A stretch of DNA of 52,818 nucleotides from Patescibacteria group bacterium (GTDB taxonomy: Bacteria; Patescibacteriota; Patescibacteriia; Magasanikbacterales; GWA2-37-8). This document shows, piece by piece, positions 1 to 9,571 of the stretch. Below the pieces are notes generated by a model that worked only from the letters and a program-made list of their open reading frames with translations, was not told the origin of the DNA and made no database searches. How positions within the stretch are numbered: position 1 is the first letter of the stretch; each line of letters begins with the position of its first letter. A program made the position numbers and the translations under genes. The DNA lies in contig JAKLGL010000003.1 of assembly GCA_022710645.1 (NCBI GenBank), positions 1 through 52,818 of the forward strand, in the 5' to 3' direction.

Positions 1-648
1 ACCGTCTCGACCGCAAATTAAATCTGATATGCCGATTCGATCATTAGCTTTTCTGTTTATTTCCAGCTTAGAGTTTCTGATCGCTTGATTGGTGGTGCCG
101 ACCATTTCGGCCAGCTCTGCGGTCTTAACGAAACCCTTAGCCGAGCATAAAACTTTTATCAGTTTTTCTCGCATTTTCTCTTTGCTCATCGGGTAGCATT
201 TCTGTTTATTGGACACCAAGTATAAGTCGCCGTCCGTGGAAAGGCAGAGCAAAATCCGCTTGTCTTTTGGTGCTTTCTGTTTGGACCTCATTTTTTGACT
301 CTGTTCGTAAAAACCGATAGCTATTTCTCGGCCGATCTTAATAAGGTCTTGTTTGCTCAATTCTTTCAGTTTATTTTTTAAATCGGCAATTGTTTTGGCA
401 GTCTCTTTTTTGTAGCTTTCAAATTTAGTATCTGTTTGATTGATTCTATTTTGCAACAGCACAATCTTGTCCTCATGTTGTTTTATTATCTCGTCCGGAT
501 TCTGAACGCCATTGTTTTTTAAAGCAGTTACGACAATATTTTTAACTACGCCCAGCGAGAAAATATAAGTGGAGGATACTCCCACAGATCGGTTGATATT
601 GAATTTATGCTTGGTGGCCAAAGAGGCCTTTTTCATTTTCATAGTCAT
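1..648 (-). CDS. Partial DNA-binding protein with coiled coil and C-terminal winged HTH
   Basis: An open frame runs off the left edge, so the C-terminus is missing; about 216 codons are visible from the ATG at 648. Residues 50-110 are rich in Lys, Glu and Gln and look like a coiled coil. The C-terminal part (about 170-205, 'TAELAEMVGTTNQAIRNSKL') has the pattern of a helix-turn-helix followed by a wing. I do not recognise the family. It is divergent from the restriction-modification operon and shares with it a 220-bp intergenic region holding two inverted repeats, so a regulator or plasmid/phage-type accessory protein is plausible. That it is coding is fairly clear; its function is not. Confidence 0.6.
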   Translation of the reverse strand, partial: MTMKMKKASLATKHKFNINRSVGVSSTYIFSLGVVKNIVVTALKNNGVQNPDEIIKQHEDKIVLLQNRINQTDTKFESYKKETAKTIADLKNKLKELSKQDLIKIGREIAIGFYEQSQKMRSKQKAPKDKRILLCLSTDGDLYLVSNKQKCYPMSKEKMREKLIKVLCSAKGFVKTAELAEMVGTTNQAIRNSKLEINRKANDRIGISDLICGRDG

Positions 649-691
649 TTTTTACTGGATGTATGCTTAATCCTTACTCCCAGTTCATTTT

Positions 692-730
692 TTAGTGAAT
701 GGAACCCATTTTATGCCCTCCATTCACTAA
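692..730. repeat. Inverted repeat, 12-bp arms, possible operator
   Basis: TTAGTGAATGGA (692-703) is repeated in perfect inverse as TCCATTCACTAA (719-730) across a 15-bp spacer. It lies between the divergent gene ending at 648 and the promoter at 808. There is no T-tract, so it is not a terminator. It could be a binding site for one of the two flanking DNA-binding proteins, or a recombination site of the island. Confidence 0.6.
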
Positions 731-739
731 TCTTTGGAT

Positions 740-783
740 ACTTACGGGAATGTCTGGCACATCTGATTGTTTAGCCCGTAAGT
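740..783. repeat. Second inverted repeat, 9-bp arms
   Basis: ACTTACGGG (740-748) and CCCGTAAGT (775-783) are perfect inverse copies 26 bp apart. The pair ends about 25 bp upstream of the -35 box at 808. Together with the neighbouring 692-730 repeat it makes this intergenic region unusually symmetrical, which fits an operator or excision region. Confidence 0.55.
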
Positions 784-807
784 GTATTATGACAAAATTG
801 CCCACTT

Positions 808-836
808 TTGACAACGACTTCTGTAAGCGGTAAAAT
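808..836 (+). promoter_or_regulatory. Sigma70-type promoter of the defence operon
   Basis: TTGACA (808-813) matches the -35 consensus exactly and is followed after 17 bp by TAAAAT (831-836, 5 of 6). The next plus-strand start is at 870. The following genes are all co-directional with gaps of 6-20 bp, so this is probably the main promoter for the HTH, restriction-modification and STAND genes. Confidence 0.75.
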
Positions 837-869
837 GTAAGTATAAAACTATTAGCAGAGAAAACATTT

Positions 870-1070
870 ATGAATACCAAGATAGACAAACTTTTTACGA
901 TTGAGGAAACCGCCAAAATATTAAGAGTTAGTTGCCGTTCTGTAAACCGTTATATTGATTCTGGCAAATTAAAGGCATCAAAGATTGGAAGTTGGAGAAT
1001 AACGGAAGTGGATTTGCAAAAGTTTTTGGAAAACACCAGTAATGTTTCTGATAAGTCGAATAAAAAGTAA
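870..1070 (+). CDS. Excisionase-family helix-turn-helix protein
   Basis: This 66-residue protein is essentially one MerR-like/excisionase DNA-binding domain: 'LFTIEETAKILRVSCRSVNRYIDSGKLKASKIG.WRI...DLQKFLE' at residues 9-54 is the hallmark pattern of the excisionase-type (xis, HTH_17) family. It is the first gene after a strong promoter and sits 8 bp before the adenine methylase. By position it could be the controller protein of the restriction-modification system, or an excisionase left from a mobile island. No integrase is visible next to it, which favours the controller role, but this is an inference. Confidence 0.8.
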   Translation: MNTKIDKLFTIEETAKILRVSCRSVNRYIDSGKLKASKIGSWRITEVDLQKFLENTSNVSDKSNKK

Positions 1071-1078
1071 AAAGATTT

Positions 1079-2035
1079 ATGACAACAAAACAATCAATTC
1101 AAACCATTCAAAAAACTTTCGATATAAATGCGATTTTTGCTCGTAGAGTTTTTTCTCTTGCTGATAAAACAAACCTACTAGACGATTCGGCACGCATCAT
1201 TGCGGAAAAACCAAAGCCGTTCGTTAAATGGGTTGGTGGCAAGCGACAGCTTCTTGCCCAATTCAGAAGGATGAACCTTTATCCGCCAGAAAACTTTGAT
1301 CCTAAAAATAGCAAATACTTTGAACCCTTTGTTGGCGGTGGTGCAGTATTTTTTGATCTTCTCCCAGAAGAAGGATTCCTCTCTGATTTAAACAAAGAGC
1401 TTGTTATTACATACAATGTTATAAAAAATGATCTTGAAAAATTAATCGTTTCTCTCAAAAAACATAAAACTGATAAGGACTACTTTTTGGAAGTTCGTGC
1501 TCAGGACCCAAACAAGCTAAGCGATGTCGCAGTAGCCTCTCGTTTTATATTTCTCAACCGTACCTGTTTTAATGGCATGTATCGGGTAAATAGTAAGGGA
1601 GGATTTAATGTGCCGTTTGGCAAATACACCAATCCTCTTATTTGCGATGAGGATAATTTACGAAAGGTATCAAAGGCACTTTATAATATTGATATAAAAC
1701 ATCAGGATTATAAAGAGGTTCTTAAAAAAGCAAAAAAGGGTGATTTCGTTTATTTCGATCCGCCATATTATCCGGTCAGTAAGACAGCATCATTTACCTC
1801 TTACACGGCCGAGACGTTTTTAGAAAAAGAGCAGACAGAACTTCGTGATACTCTTGTTGAGCTAAATAAAAGGGGTTGTTTCGTTATGCTTTCAAATTCC
1901 GACACGCCATTCATCAATAAAATATACTCTGGAATTAAAGGGGTACGTATCAACAAGGTTCAAGCTGGCCGAGCTATAAATTCCAATGGCTCTGGGAGAG
2001 GAAAAATCACAGAAGTCTTAATAACTAACTACTAA
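1079..2035 (+). CDS. DNA adenine N6-methyltransferase, D12/Dam class
   Basis: Transfers a methyl group from S-adenosylmethionine to adenine in DNA. Motifs in order are PFVKWVGGKRQ (residues 47-57, motif X), FEPFVGGGAVFF (81-92, the FxGxG SAM loop) and DPPYYP (227-232, catalytic motif IV), the alpha-class arrangement of Dam and DpnM. The length of 318 is somewhat above the usual 270-290 because of about 45 extra N-terminal residues. The next gene is a DpnII-type nuclease, so the expected target is GATC, which it would protect from cleavage. Confidence 0.93.
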   Translation: MTTKQSIQTIQKTFDINAIFARRVFSLADKTNLLDDSARIIAEKPKPFVKWVGGKRQLLAQFRRMNLYPPENFDPKNSKYFEPFVGGGAVFFDLLPEEGFLSDLNKELVITYNVIKNDLEKLIVSLKKHKTDKDYFLEVRAQDPNKLSDVAVASRFIFLNRTCFNGMYRVNSKGGFNVPFGKYTNPLICDEDNLRKVSKALYNIDIKHQDYKEVLKKAKKGDFVYFDPPYYPVSKTASFTSYTAETFLEKEQTELRDTLVELNKRGCFVMLSNSDTPFINKIYSGIKGVRINKVQAGRAINSNGSGRGKITEVLITNY

Positions 2036-2042
2036 ATAAAAT

Positions 2043-2900
2043 ATGCAAAAAGATTTTAATAATTTAATAACCACTTTTAAGAGCTCGATTAAAACTTGGG
2101 ATTATTTTGTAAATTGGAAGAAGGTTTTTTCAAACAGCTCGGATTTAGAAATTGCTCTCAACAAACTCAATTATCTTCTTGGAAAAGATGATCTTGAAGG
2201 CGAATTCAAGAAGCTTTATAGCTCTAACCCAGACATTGTTAAGGCTTTGCCGGTACTTTTGGCGGTCAGAGAAAATAAACTTGAAGTATTTGATAAGGTC
2301 ACCAAAAATTCAGACTTCTTTGATTTTTCAGGCAAAGAACAAGATCCAGAGAAATATTATGAATTTTTAGACAAATCCGGTCTCGCTCGTTTATTCAAAA
2401 AAGACGGCGTTAAAAACCTAGTTGACTATGTTATGGGAGTTGAAGTCGGTCTTGATAGCAATGGACGAAAGAATCGGGGCGGTTCTTTGATGGAAGAAAT
2501 TGTTGGAACATTTGTTAGTGATTTTTGTAATAAAAATGGATTTGAATATATGGCACAGGCTCGTGCCACTAATATAAAAAGCAAATGGGGTGTGGATGTA
2601 AAAATAGATAAATCAGAAAGGAGTTTTGATTTCGCGGTATATAACCCTAAAAATAAAAAGATTAAGCTATTTGAGACCAATTTTTATAATGGCGGTGGAT
2701 CAAAGCTAAAAGCCGTATGCGGTGAATTCAAAAGTTTGCATAGCGAACTTAAAGAACAAAACATAGACTTCATTTGGATAACCGACGGCTTAGGTTGGAA
2801 TACTACAAAAAGACCTCTCGAAGAAACCTATAACCATAATGAGTATGTTTTTAATTTGAACATGCTCGAGGCTGGTGCCTTGGACAAATTAACATGGTAA
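2043..2900 (+). CDS. Type II restriction endonuclease, DpnII family
   Basis: Predicted to cut unmethylated GATC in double-stranded DNA. The 285-residue protein shows the family signatures: the block GLDSNGRKNRGGSLME (136-151), then FDFAVYNP with Asp196, and 'KLFETNFYNGGGSKLK' with Glu211, a PD-(D/E)xK-type metal-binding core. The length fits the family. It starts 7 bp after the adenine methylase and ends 6 bp before a second methyltransferase, so the three form one restriction-modification operon. The classic dpnII locus also has two methylases and one nuclease, but in the order methylase, methylase, nuclease. Confidence 0.9.
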   Translation: MQKDFNNLITTFKSSIKTWDYFVNWKKVFSNSSDLEIALNKLNYLLGKDDLEGEFKKLYSSNPDIVKALPVLLAVRENKLEVFDKVTKNSDFFDFSGKEQDPEKYYEFLDKSGLARLFKKDGVKNLVDYVMGVEVGLDSNGRKNRGGSLMEEIVGTFVSDFCNKNGFEYMAQARATNIKSKWGVDVKIDKSERSFDFAVYNPKNKKIKLFETNFYNGGGSKLKAVCGEFKSLHSELKEQNIDFIWITDGLGWNTTKRPLEETYNHNEYVFNLNMLEAGALDKLTW

Positions 2901-2906
2901 CTCATT

Positions 2907-3677
2907 ATGGCAACAAAAAAGGGTACAGAAATAAAATTACATCCGGATGACTTCGAACTAGAATGTACCACCGTTTGGGCTTTTCCTCGCCGTGGTAATT
3001 GGGCGACGCATACTTCAGATTGGAGAGGAAATTGGTCGCCTGAAGTGGCTCGAAATCTTATTTTGCGATATTCAAAAGAAGGTGATATTTTGCTTGATTC
3101 AATGATTGGTGGTGGTACTACCGCAATCGAAGCAAAAATTCTTAATAGAAATATTGTCTATTCTGATGTAAACCAACAGGCTTTGGACCGAACAAAGAAA
3201 TGTTTGGATTTTAAAGTTGAAAATAAGAGCTGGCAAAGAGGTTTTAAGTGGGATTCTCGTAATCTCGAAAAGATAAAAGATAACACGGTTGATTTTGTTC
3301 TTACGCACCCTCCATATGTAGATATTATCAAATACAGTGAGGGCAAGTTGGTCGATGATTTATCAAACATCCACGACATTGAAGCTTTTTGTGACGAAAT
3401 GGAGAAGGTTGCTAAAGAATTTTTTAGAGTTTTGAAGCCTAGCAAATTTTGCTCTATTTTAATGGGAGATACCAGACGAAATAAAATGTATCAGCCCCTA
3501 GCCTATAAAGTTATGGACCGCTTCTTGAAAGCTGGTTTTCTTTTAAAGGAAGACATTATTAAGAGGCAGTTTAACTGCAAGGCGACTGGTTTCTGGGTAG
3601 ACAAGTCTAAAGCGGCTAATTTTTTGTTAATAATGCACGAACACCTTTTTGTGTTTCAAAAGTTAAATGATTTATAG
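2907..3677 (+). CDS. Second DNA amino-methyltransferase (N4/N6) of the DpnII-like system
   Basis: A 256-residue SAM-dependent methyltransferase. WSPEVARNLI (43-52, motif X) is followed by LLDSMIGGGTT (62-72, SAM-binding motif I) and then THPPY (123-127), a variant of the catalytic (D/N/S)PPY motif. Motif I precedes the catalytic motif, unlike the beta-class order of DpnA, the second methylase of the textbook DpnII system. It may methylate an overlapping or strand-specific site, or protect single-stranded DNA as DpnA does. Methyltransferase class is confident; the exact target is not. Confidence 0.85.
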   Translation: MATKKGTEIKLHPDDFELECTTVWAFPRRGNWATHTSDWRGNWSPEVARNLILRYSKEGDILLDSMIGGGTTAIEAKILNRNIVYSDVNQQALDRTKKCLDFKVENKSWQRGFKWDSRNLEKIKDNTVDFVLTHPPYVDIIKYSEGKLVDDLSNIHDIEAFCDEMEKVAKEFFRVLKPSKFCSILMGDTRRNKMYQPLAYKVMDRFLKAGFLLKEDIIKRQFNCKATGFWVDKSKAANFLLIMHEHLFVFQKLNDL

Positions 3678-3697
3678 AATGAATCATACTCTATGCT

Positions 3698-6600
3698 ATG
3701 CCACACACTAATCGTACAAGTTCAATCAGGAGCGGGTTTGCTTACCAGAATTTCTGGGGCTTAAGATTGTGCGGTGAGTGGCTTGTTACTCCCCAAAAAT
3801 ATAAATGGATTCAGTTTGAAACGTGCCCCGACGAAGAAGATGCCAGTAAGTTCTATCTTGATGATATTGTCTGTCTTGATTTAGACGATTTTTACCATTT
3901 CTATCAAACAAAGCATAGGCAAGACAGTAAAAATAAATGGACTTGGGACAGTCTTTTAAATGCGGAGAAGAGCGGTGGCACTTCTCTTATAAAAAAGTGG
4001 GCAAATTCTTTAGCGACTCGCCTTGATAAAACCAAGGAGGCATTTTTTATTACTAACGGAGAAGCTGAAGATAATATTACTAAATTTATAAGCAACGAAC
4101 TGATCGATATCAAAAAGATTAAAGTTGAGGATAATAATCTTTATAACCGGATTATCACAGAGATTGGAAACGAAAATAACGCTGATCGTATTTTTCAGAC
4201 ACTTCATTTCCGGTTTGACCAAGAAAATATTTCCGGAGATGAATTAGAAGCCACAATAAGGAAAAGTTTTTATGAAAATTTAAGCGCGACTGAGTCTGGC
4301 GTCACTAATCTATACCATGAAATAGACAAGGAGTGCCGAAAACAGAATACCATGCAGTTGGATATCGAGACTCTTCGCAGATGGTGTGAATTTGATCTGC
4401 CACGGCCATTGGAAGAACAGTTTGATATTCCATCTGATTTTGAATTTTTCGATGATCATACCCATCAATCAATTTTATCTGACCTGAAAAAGCCCGAAGG
4501 TGGTATAAAGGTAATTTTCGGTAAACCTGGTGTCGGTAAAAGCGTGTATTTATCAAAACTTGATAAAGAGTTGAGAGAGAAAAATTTAATCTCGATAAAA
4601 CATCATTACCACATATCTCCTGAAGATTCTAATCCTCAAGAACGCCTGAATGCAGAACGAGTCATTGAGGCTATCAAATCACAATTAAAATCACACAAAG
4701 AGGAACTTGGTGATTTGGCAAATAAAAACTCAAAAGAAATACCGGTCGGAGAGTTTATTACCACAATAGCTACAAAACTCAATTCAGAGGGTAAGTCGTT
4801 CACTGTAATCATAGATGGGCTCGATCACGTTTTGCGCTATGGTGAAAAGAACGAGCTGGAGAGTTTTTTAAAGGAAATATGCCTACCACAGCCAGGTGTC
4901 TGGATTATTATTGGTATGCAGGCAGTTGCCAAACCACATCTCCCACAAGTCGTTTTTGATAAATGTCCCGAGACTGAATGGATAGAAATAAAGGGTTTAA
5001 GCAAAGATGCTGTTTCAAAACTTATCCAAGCAAATAAGACGGACTTGCATTTACCGGATCAAGTTGATCAATTTAAGAATCTGGCAGAAAAAATATTTTC
5101 AATCACCGAAGGTAATCCTTTGCATTTACGCTATAGTTTACAACAGCTAAAAAATATTTCCGGAAATAGTCTTGTTACAGATTATTCATGCAACGATCTC
5201 ATATTATACGGAGATGGGATCGAAAAATATTACGATTCTCTTTGGAACCAGATTTCAGATAAAGCAAAGGAACTCCTGCTTGCAATGGCCAGTGTTAACT
5301 TTCTTTTCACGGAGAAACAGCTTATTGAATGTATCTCTTTTTCTACGACCAGCCCAGAAGATGTGACAAATGGTTTCAAACAAATTTCTCATCTGATTTA
5401 TAAAAATCTTCGTGATCAAATGAGTGTGTACCACAATAGCTTCGAGCTATTTTTAAGGGATCGGCCGGAAATGATACAACAAAAAGTTGTGATAAAAACA
5501 AACATCAAAAAATGGCTGGAACAATCAAGTTATGAATATTTAAAATGGGCAGAACTGAGAATAATAGAACATGAGCTTGGCAATAGTGACCCGATTCTTA
5601 ATATAGATCGAGGTTGGCTCATAGATGCCATTTGCTATCCGTGTAATTCTGATCAAATTTCTAAGCAAATGAAATTGGCCGCAAGAGTGGCCTGTGAGAA
5701 GGAAGATTTTGGAAAAGGACTACAAATTTCATATCTACATACGTACTATCTAAATTCAAAAGAATTTGTTGAGGAAGCGACAGAGCTTATTTGGAAAGAA
5801 GCCATTCAACGGAACCCTAACGTCTTTGATTATCTTGATTTTGAATCTTTGCCATCAACCTTACTTCCTGGACTTGCGAATACGGCCGATGCTACTGGTA
5901 AAGATACGGTGGTGAAAGAAATTAACGAAATATTGATTGAGAGATTGAGTAGACAGGAATATCGTCAGAATTCAATTCCTAGTGCGACGGCCGCACTTCT
6001 TAACGTACTCCCTTATGATCGGACTCACAAGACAGAAAATATTCATAAGTACATAATTCAGTTTCGGGACCTAAATATTACACAATTTTTATTTGGTATT
6101 TACTCACGTCAACTGTTTGCGCTTGGACAAAAGGAAAAGATCACCAAATTATTTGAACTCGATCTTACGGAAGCAGAAAAACAAGCCGTGCTGGTAGAGT
6201 GTGTAAGATATGGTTTTAAAAATAAAGGTGATGATATTTCTGCTTACTTGAATGGTAGCCAAGATTTACCACTGATCTGTTCGCTACTTAAGGCCATAAA
6301 AGGTAGTCAATTTAATTTACCATTACTTCCCGAATATGATATTTTTCCGGACAAGATCAGAGAACACGACTCAGAAGAGCGAGCAAAGTGGAGAGGATTT
6401 TACTATGACAATTTTCTCATCGGCGTACTTTATGGTATTTCCGGTAAACAAAAAGATGTAGAAGAATGGATCGTAAAGGCTCCAAGTTCTTGGTCTGCAA
6501 GGGCGATGACTGGTTTATTTCGCGCAGGTTTATACATTAGCATGGGCATACGAGAATCTAAGATTGATTACGGAGTTTTATTTAGTTCTTGGGCTGACTT

Positions 6601-9562
6601 AAATATATTGAAATGGCATGAAGATCGAGATATTTTAGGTTTTCAAAGTGCGTTTAGCGATTCTGTCAAAGCAATCCTAGAAGACGTAATTGTCATCAAG
6701 GAGTATCTCGGTAATGGTCAAGAAATTACCATGGCGGACTACGTAGCTATTACTAAAAATCCACCTTTCTTTAGCAAGAGTGATCTAACATCTTTAACGC
6801 TCGAAACATATCGGCCACTTCTGGCACGGGATGTGTATGAAAAAATTAAAAACGAAGATATTAATGTTTTATCAAAAACTGTAAATTATTTCCCCGATAG
6901 AGCCCGAGACTATAGTACTATTTCAAAAATTACCCGCTTATACGGTGAGACAGAGTTATCTCATTCCCTTTTGAAAAAGGCCTCCGATAATCTTCTTGGG
7001 TACGGGTATCACAAGGATACATATTTATTCGATGTTCTTGAAGCAATAGAATTTTGCGCTAAATCAGGGATAGATAAAACCAAAATTAATGACTGGACAA
7101 GTAGAATTATCCCTTTAATTGAAAGTGTTGGGGAGTATACTGACGGCGACGAAACAAACCATTTACCATATGAACTGGCCAACCTTTTTGCCACGCAAGA
7201 TCAGGTGTTACTGCGTAAATACTATTATCACTCCGCTGACAAAGAAGAACTTTATCATGCAGAAGATTTATTTAAGTACGTGATTAAATCTCTTTCTTTT
7301 TCAAAAGAGGAGGATATTGCTTTAGCAAGTACCGCCGTAGAAAAAGATGCTTTTTTAGAACTAAAAAAAATAGCTCAAAACAATCCAGATGTTTCAACGG
7401 CACTCGAAAAAATCCAATCATATCTTGGCCAAATTAATTTTCCTACTGAAAAAGGAAATTCTTATACAGGGATAGAAAAGCCGTCACAAGATTACTCAAA
7501 AATTGATCCTGAACATTTACTCGAACACTTGGATACAAATTTTGAGAATAGATGGGAATGGAATAATTATTTAACGGGGTGGATCGATTACTGGCTTGGT
7601 AAAAACGGTAAGGAGAATATTTACAATACTCTAAAAAAGATTATTGATAAATTCGGTATTCAAGCCATATCAGGCGAACTTCTCGATACTCTATATCCTT
7701 TGGCGTTTGAATTTGATAATGGAATCGCTTTTGATATGTTGTGCAAAGCTCAAGTCAACGATCATGGATGGCAACGATATTGGACTGATAAAAAGAAGGC
7801 CGAAAAAAGGTGGGAATTTATTAAAGAAAAATACCCGAGACGTTATTTGGAATTTTTCCAGAAAAGTACAGATTACCATGTGCCTTTATCTAGAGGAGTT
7901 GAATATTTGCTTTTATTTGGTGATTTGGCAAAAGCGGAATCTATAACTGAGGCGAGCGTTTGTTTTGCCAAATCGCTTGTAGCTGACTCAAACATCCCAT
8001 TGCCTGAATGGTCGGAAAGTCGATTGGAAGTTAATAATTTAGATATTTTGATTCAAAGACTGGTCTGGCCAAGTCCTTTAGTCCGAGAAAGAGCGGCTAC
8101 CGCCTTGGCTTATCTGCTCTGTTCGAGCATAAAAAAAGAAGATGTGTTTAAGATTCTATTATCTTGGATTCAGAAACAACGGCTGGAAACGGCGATAGCC
8201 ATGGGACTTCTCCCGATAATAAAAGCAATTTTTATTGCCGAAAATTTCGATGATCTTAAATATATAGATATAAAAACTTTAGCAAAAGCCGTTTCAATTA
8301 ACTCTGAAGTCATAGAAAAACTATTTGATGAATTAGCTCTTCTAATGACCCAAGAGAAACCAGAACTTCCCTCGCCGATCGATATCGAGCTTGTACCAAC
8401 AGGGTATTCATCGAATCCATTCTTTATAAAATACATCAAAACTTTTCTTGCTCCCATTTACATGCAAAGAGCCGAGGAAATTGAGAGACGTTCACGAAAG
8501 CAATTCATCAAACAGTGGATTTTCACTTCAGATAACATAATAAGAGATGCTGGGATTCAGATAGATTCGAATCAGGTTTATTACTATGCTCGTAGCGAAC
8601 ACGATGAATTTTTGTTGGGTTTCTCCTCAAAAATAAGTGAAGTCTACAGATCAGCATTTTTGAGGGTTCTGCAACATTTCTATCAAAATGGCGACATCCC
8701 TGAAGATTTTTATCTTGAGTATGCTTATGCGACCCTGCCTATTGAATTATCAAAATGGAAGATTCTACCAAACCGTGCTCCTAATTGGTGGCCTAAACTA
8801 GCACCTATCTCTACTCTAGATACCAAAAAAGATGATCCGATAACAACCATTTCTTTTGAGAATTCTCCGGAAGACTTGATTAAAAATTCGGATGGGAAAG
8901 TATTGGTAGCCGCGGAGGGAGCTATTCAAAATGCAAACGGATGGGTAGACGATCCGATGCATTCTTTCGTGCTGGTAGCTTTTGGCTATAAAGTTGTTGG
9001 TTCAGAGATGCCAACGCCAGAGGAAGTTGCAGAAGAAATTTCTTACTCTCCAACCTTGGTTACTATTCCTTCACGAACAGACAGACCATTTAATTTCCTT
9101 GAGGATGAAGACAACCATCTGCCAGTGGGAGACAATAGTATTCGCATTAAGGACACAGTAATTTATCCAATAGTTGCTCGAGACCGTGATCTCTGTATTG
9201 CGCTTTGGCAATATTTTCGAGATTACGACATGTCATTCAATTTAAATTATCCACTTTCGCAGGAATTAAAAATTGAACTAGATAAAAATAAATGGCATCT
9301 TAAAAATAAAGATGAGCGAATAGTGGCAACATACGAAGATTGGCTTGAGGGATTAAAAGAAAGGTACGATCGAAATATGCCATTACCACACGGACAGTCT
9401 TTGATTTTAGATCAAGATTTCTTAAACAGCTGGCTTAGTAGTAATAATCTCCGCCTCGGTTACTTGCTAAAAAGCACTTATCGTTCAAGACAATATAGCC
9501 ACGAAGAAGTTAAAAAATATAATGAAGTAAAATTATTAAATGTAAGCAATATTATAATTTAG
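3698..9562 (+). CDS. Avs-like STAND NTPase with N-terminal Cap4/DUF4297-like nuclease
   Basis: A 1,954-residue protein with the architecture of antiviral STAND ATPases. The N-terminus (about 10-120) carries a PD-(D/E)xK nuclease pattern: Glu41, Asp55-Asp56 and the Q-x-K motif at 70-72 (FYQTKH), as in the Cap4/DUF4297 effector. The NTPase core has a Walker A GKPGVGKS at 275-282 and a Walker B TVIIDGLD at 369-376. The remaining ~1,400 residues are mostly helical and repeat-like, the usual sensor region, with a distinct C-terminal domain after about 1,700. In characterised Avs proteins this region binds a phage protein such as terminase or portal and triggers the nuclease. It starts 20 bp after the methyltransferase. 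Membership is inferred from architecture, not from a search. Confidence 0.8.
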   Translation: MPHTNRTSSIRSGFAYQNFWGLRLCGEWLVTPQKYKWIQFETCPDEEDASKFYLDDIVCLDLDDFYHFYQTKHRQDSKNKWTWDSLLNAEKSGGTSLIKKWANSLATRLDKTKEAFFITNGEAEDNITKFISNELIDIKKIKVEDNNLYNRIITEIGNENNADRIFQTLHFRFDQENISGDELEATIRKSFYENLSATESGVTNLYHEIDKECRKQNTMQLDIETLRRWCEFDLPRPLEEQFDIPSDFEFFDDHTHQSILSDLKKPEGGIKVIFGKPGVGKSVYLSKLDKELREKNLISIKHHYHISPEDSNPQERLNAERVIEAIKSQLKSHKEELGDLANKNSKEIPVGEFITTIATKLNSEGKSFTVIIDGLDHVLRYGEKNELESFLKEICLPQPGVWIIIGMQAVAKPHLPQVVFDKCPETEWIEIKGLSKDAVSKLIQANKTDLHLPDQVDQFKNLAEKIFSITEGNPLHLRYSLQQLKNISGNSLVTDYSCNDLILYGDGIEKYYDSLWNQISDKAKELLLAMASVNFLFTEKQLIECISFSTTSPEDVTNGFKQISHLIYKNLRDQMSVYHNSFELFLRDRPEMIQQKVVIKTNIKKWLEQSSYEYLKWAELRIIEHELGNSDPILNIDRGWLIDAICYPCNSDQISKQMKLAARVACEKEDFGKGLQISYLHTYYLNSKEFVEEATELIWKEAIQRNPNVFDYLDFESLPSTLLPGLANTADATGKDTVVKEINEILIERLSRQEYRQNSIPSATAALLNVLPYDRTHKTENIHKYIIQFRDLNITQFLFGIYSRQLFALGQKEKITKLFELDLTEAEKQAVLVECVRYGFKNKGDDISAYLNGSQDLPLICSLLKAIKGSQFNLPLLPEYDIFPDKIREHDSEERAKWRGFYYDNFLIGVLYGISGKQKDVEEWIVKAPSSWSARAMTGLFRAGLYISMGIRESKIDYGVLFSSWADLNILKWHEDRDILGFQSAFSDSVKAILEDVIVIKEYLGNGQEITMADYVAITKNPPFFSKSDLTSLTLETYRPLLARDVYEKIKNEDINVLSKTVNYFPDRARDYSTISKITRLYGETELSHSLLKKASDNLLGYGYHKDTYLFDVLEAIEFCAKSGIDKTKINDWTSRIIPLIESVGEYTDGDETNHLPYELANLFATQDQVLLRKYYYHSADKEELYHAEDLFKYVIKSLSFSKEEDIALASTAVEKDAFLELKKIAQNNPDVSTALEKIQSYLGQINFPTEKGNSYTGIEKPSQDYSKIDPEHLLEHLDTNFENRWEWNNYLTGWIDYWLGKNGKENIYNTLKKIIDKFGIQAISGELLDTLYPLAFEFDNGIAFDMLCKAQVNDHGWQRYWTDKKKAEKRWEFIKEKYPRRYLEFFQKSTDYHVPLSRGVEYLLLFGDLAKAESITEASVCFAKSLVADSNIPLPEWSESRLEVNNLDILIQRLVWPSPLVRERAATALAYLLCSSIKKEDVFKILLSWIQKQRLETAIAMGLLPIIKAIFIAENFDDLKYIDIKTLAKAVSINSEVIEKLFDELALLMTQEKPELPSPIDIELVPTGYSSNPFFIKYIKTFLAPIYMQRAEEIERRSRKQFIKQWIFTSDNIIRDAGIQIDSNQVYYYARSEHDEFLLGFSSKISEVYRSAFLRVLQHFYQNGDIPEDFYLEYAYATLPIELSKWKILPNRAPNWWPKLAPISTLDTKKDDPITTISFENSPEDLIKNSDGKVLVAAEGAIQNANGWVDDPMHSFVLVAFGYKVVGSEMPTPEEVAEEISYSPTLVTIPSRTDRPFNFLEDEDNHLPVGDNSIRIKDTVIYPIVARDRDLCIALWQYFRDYDMSFNLNYPLSQELKIELDKNKWHLKNKDERIVATYEDWLEGLKERYDRNMPLPHGQSLILDQDFLNSWLSSNNLRLGYLLKSTYRSRQYSHEEVKKYNEVKLLNVSNIII

Positions 9563-9571
9563 CCAGAAAGC

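Noticed and set aside
870-1070. Excisionase of an integrative element with an integrase in the window
   Set aside because: No integrase or recombinase gene is visible. The HTH domain fits the excisionase family but also fits a controller protein, so an integrative element is not claimed.
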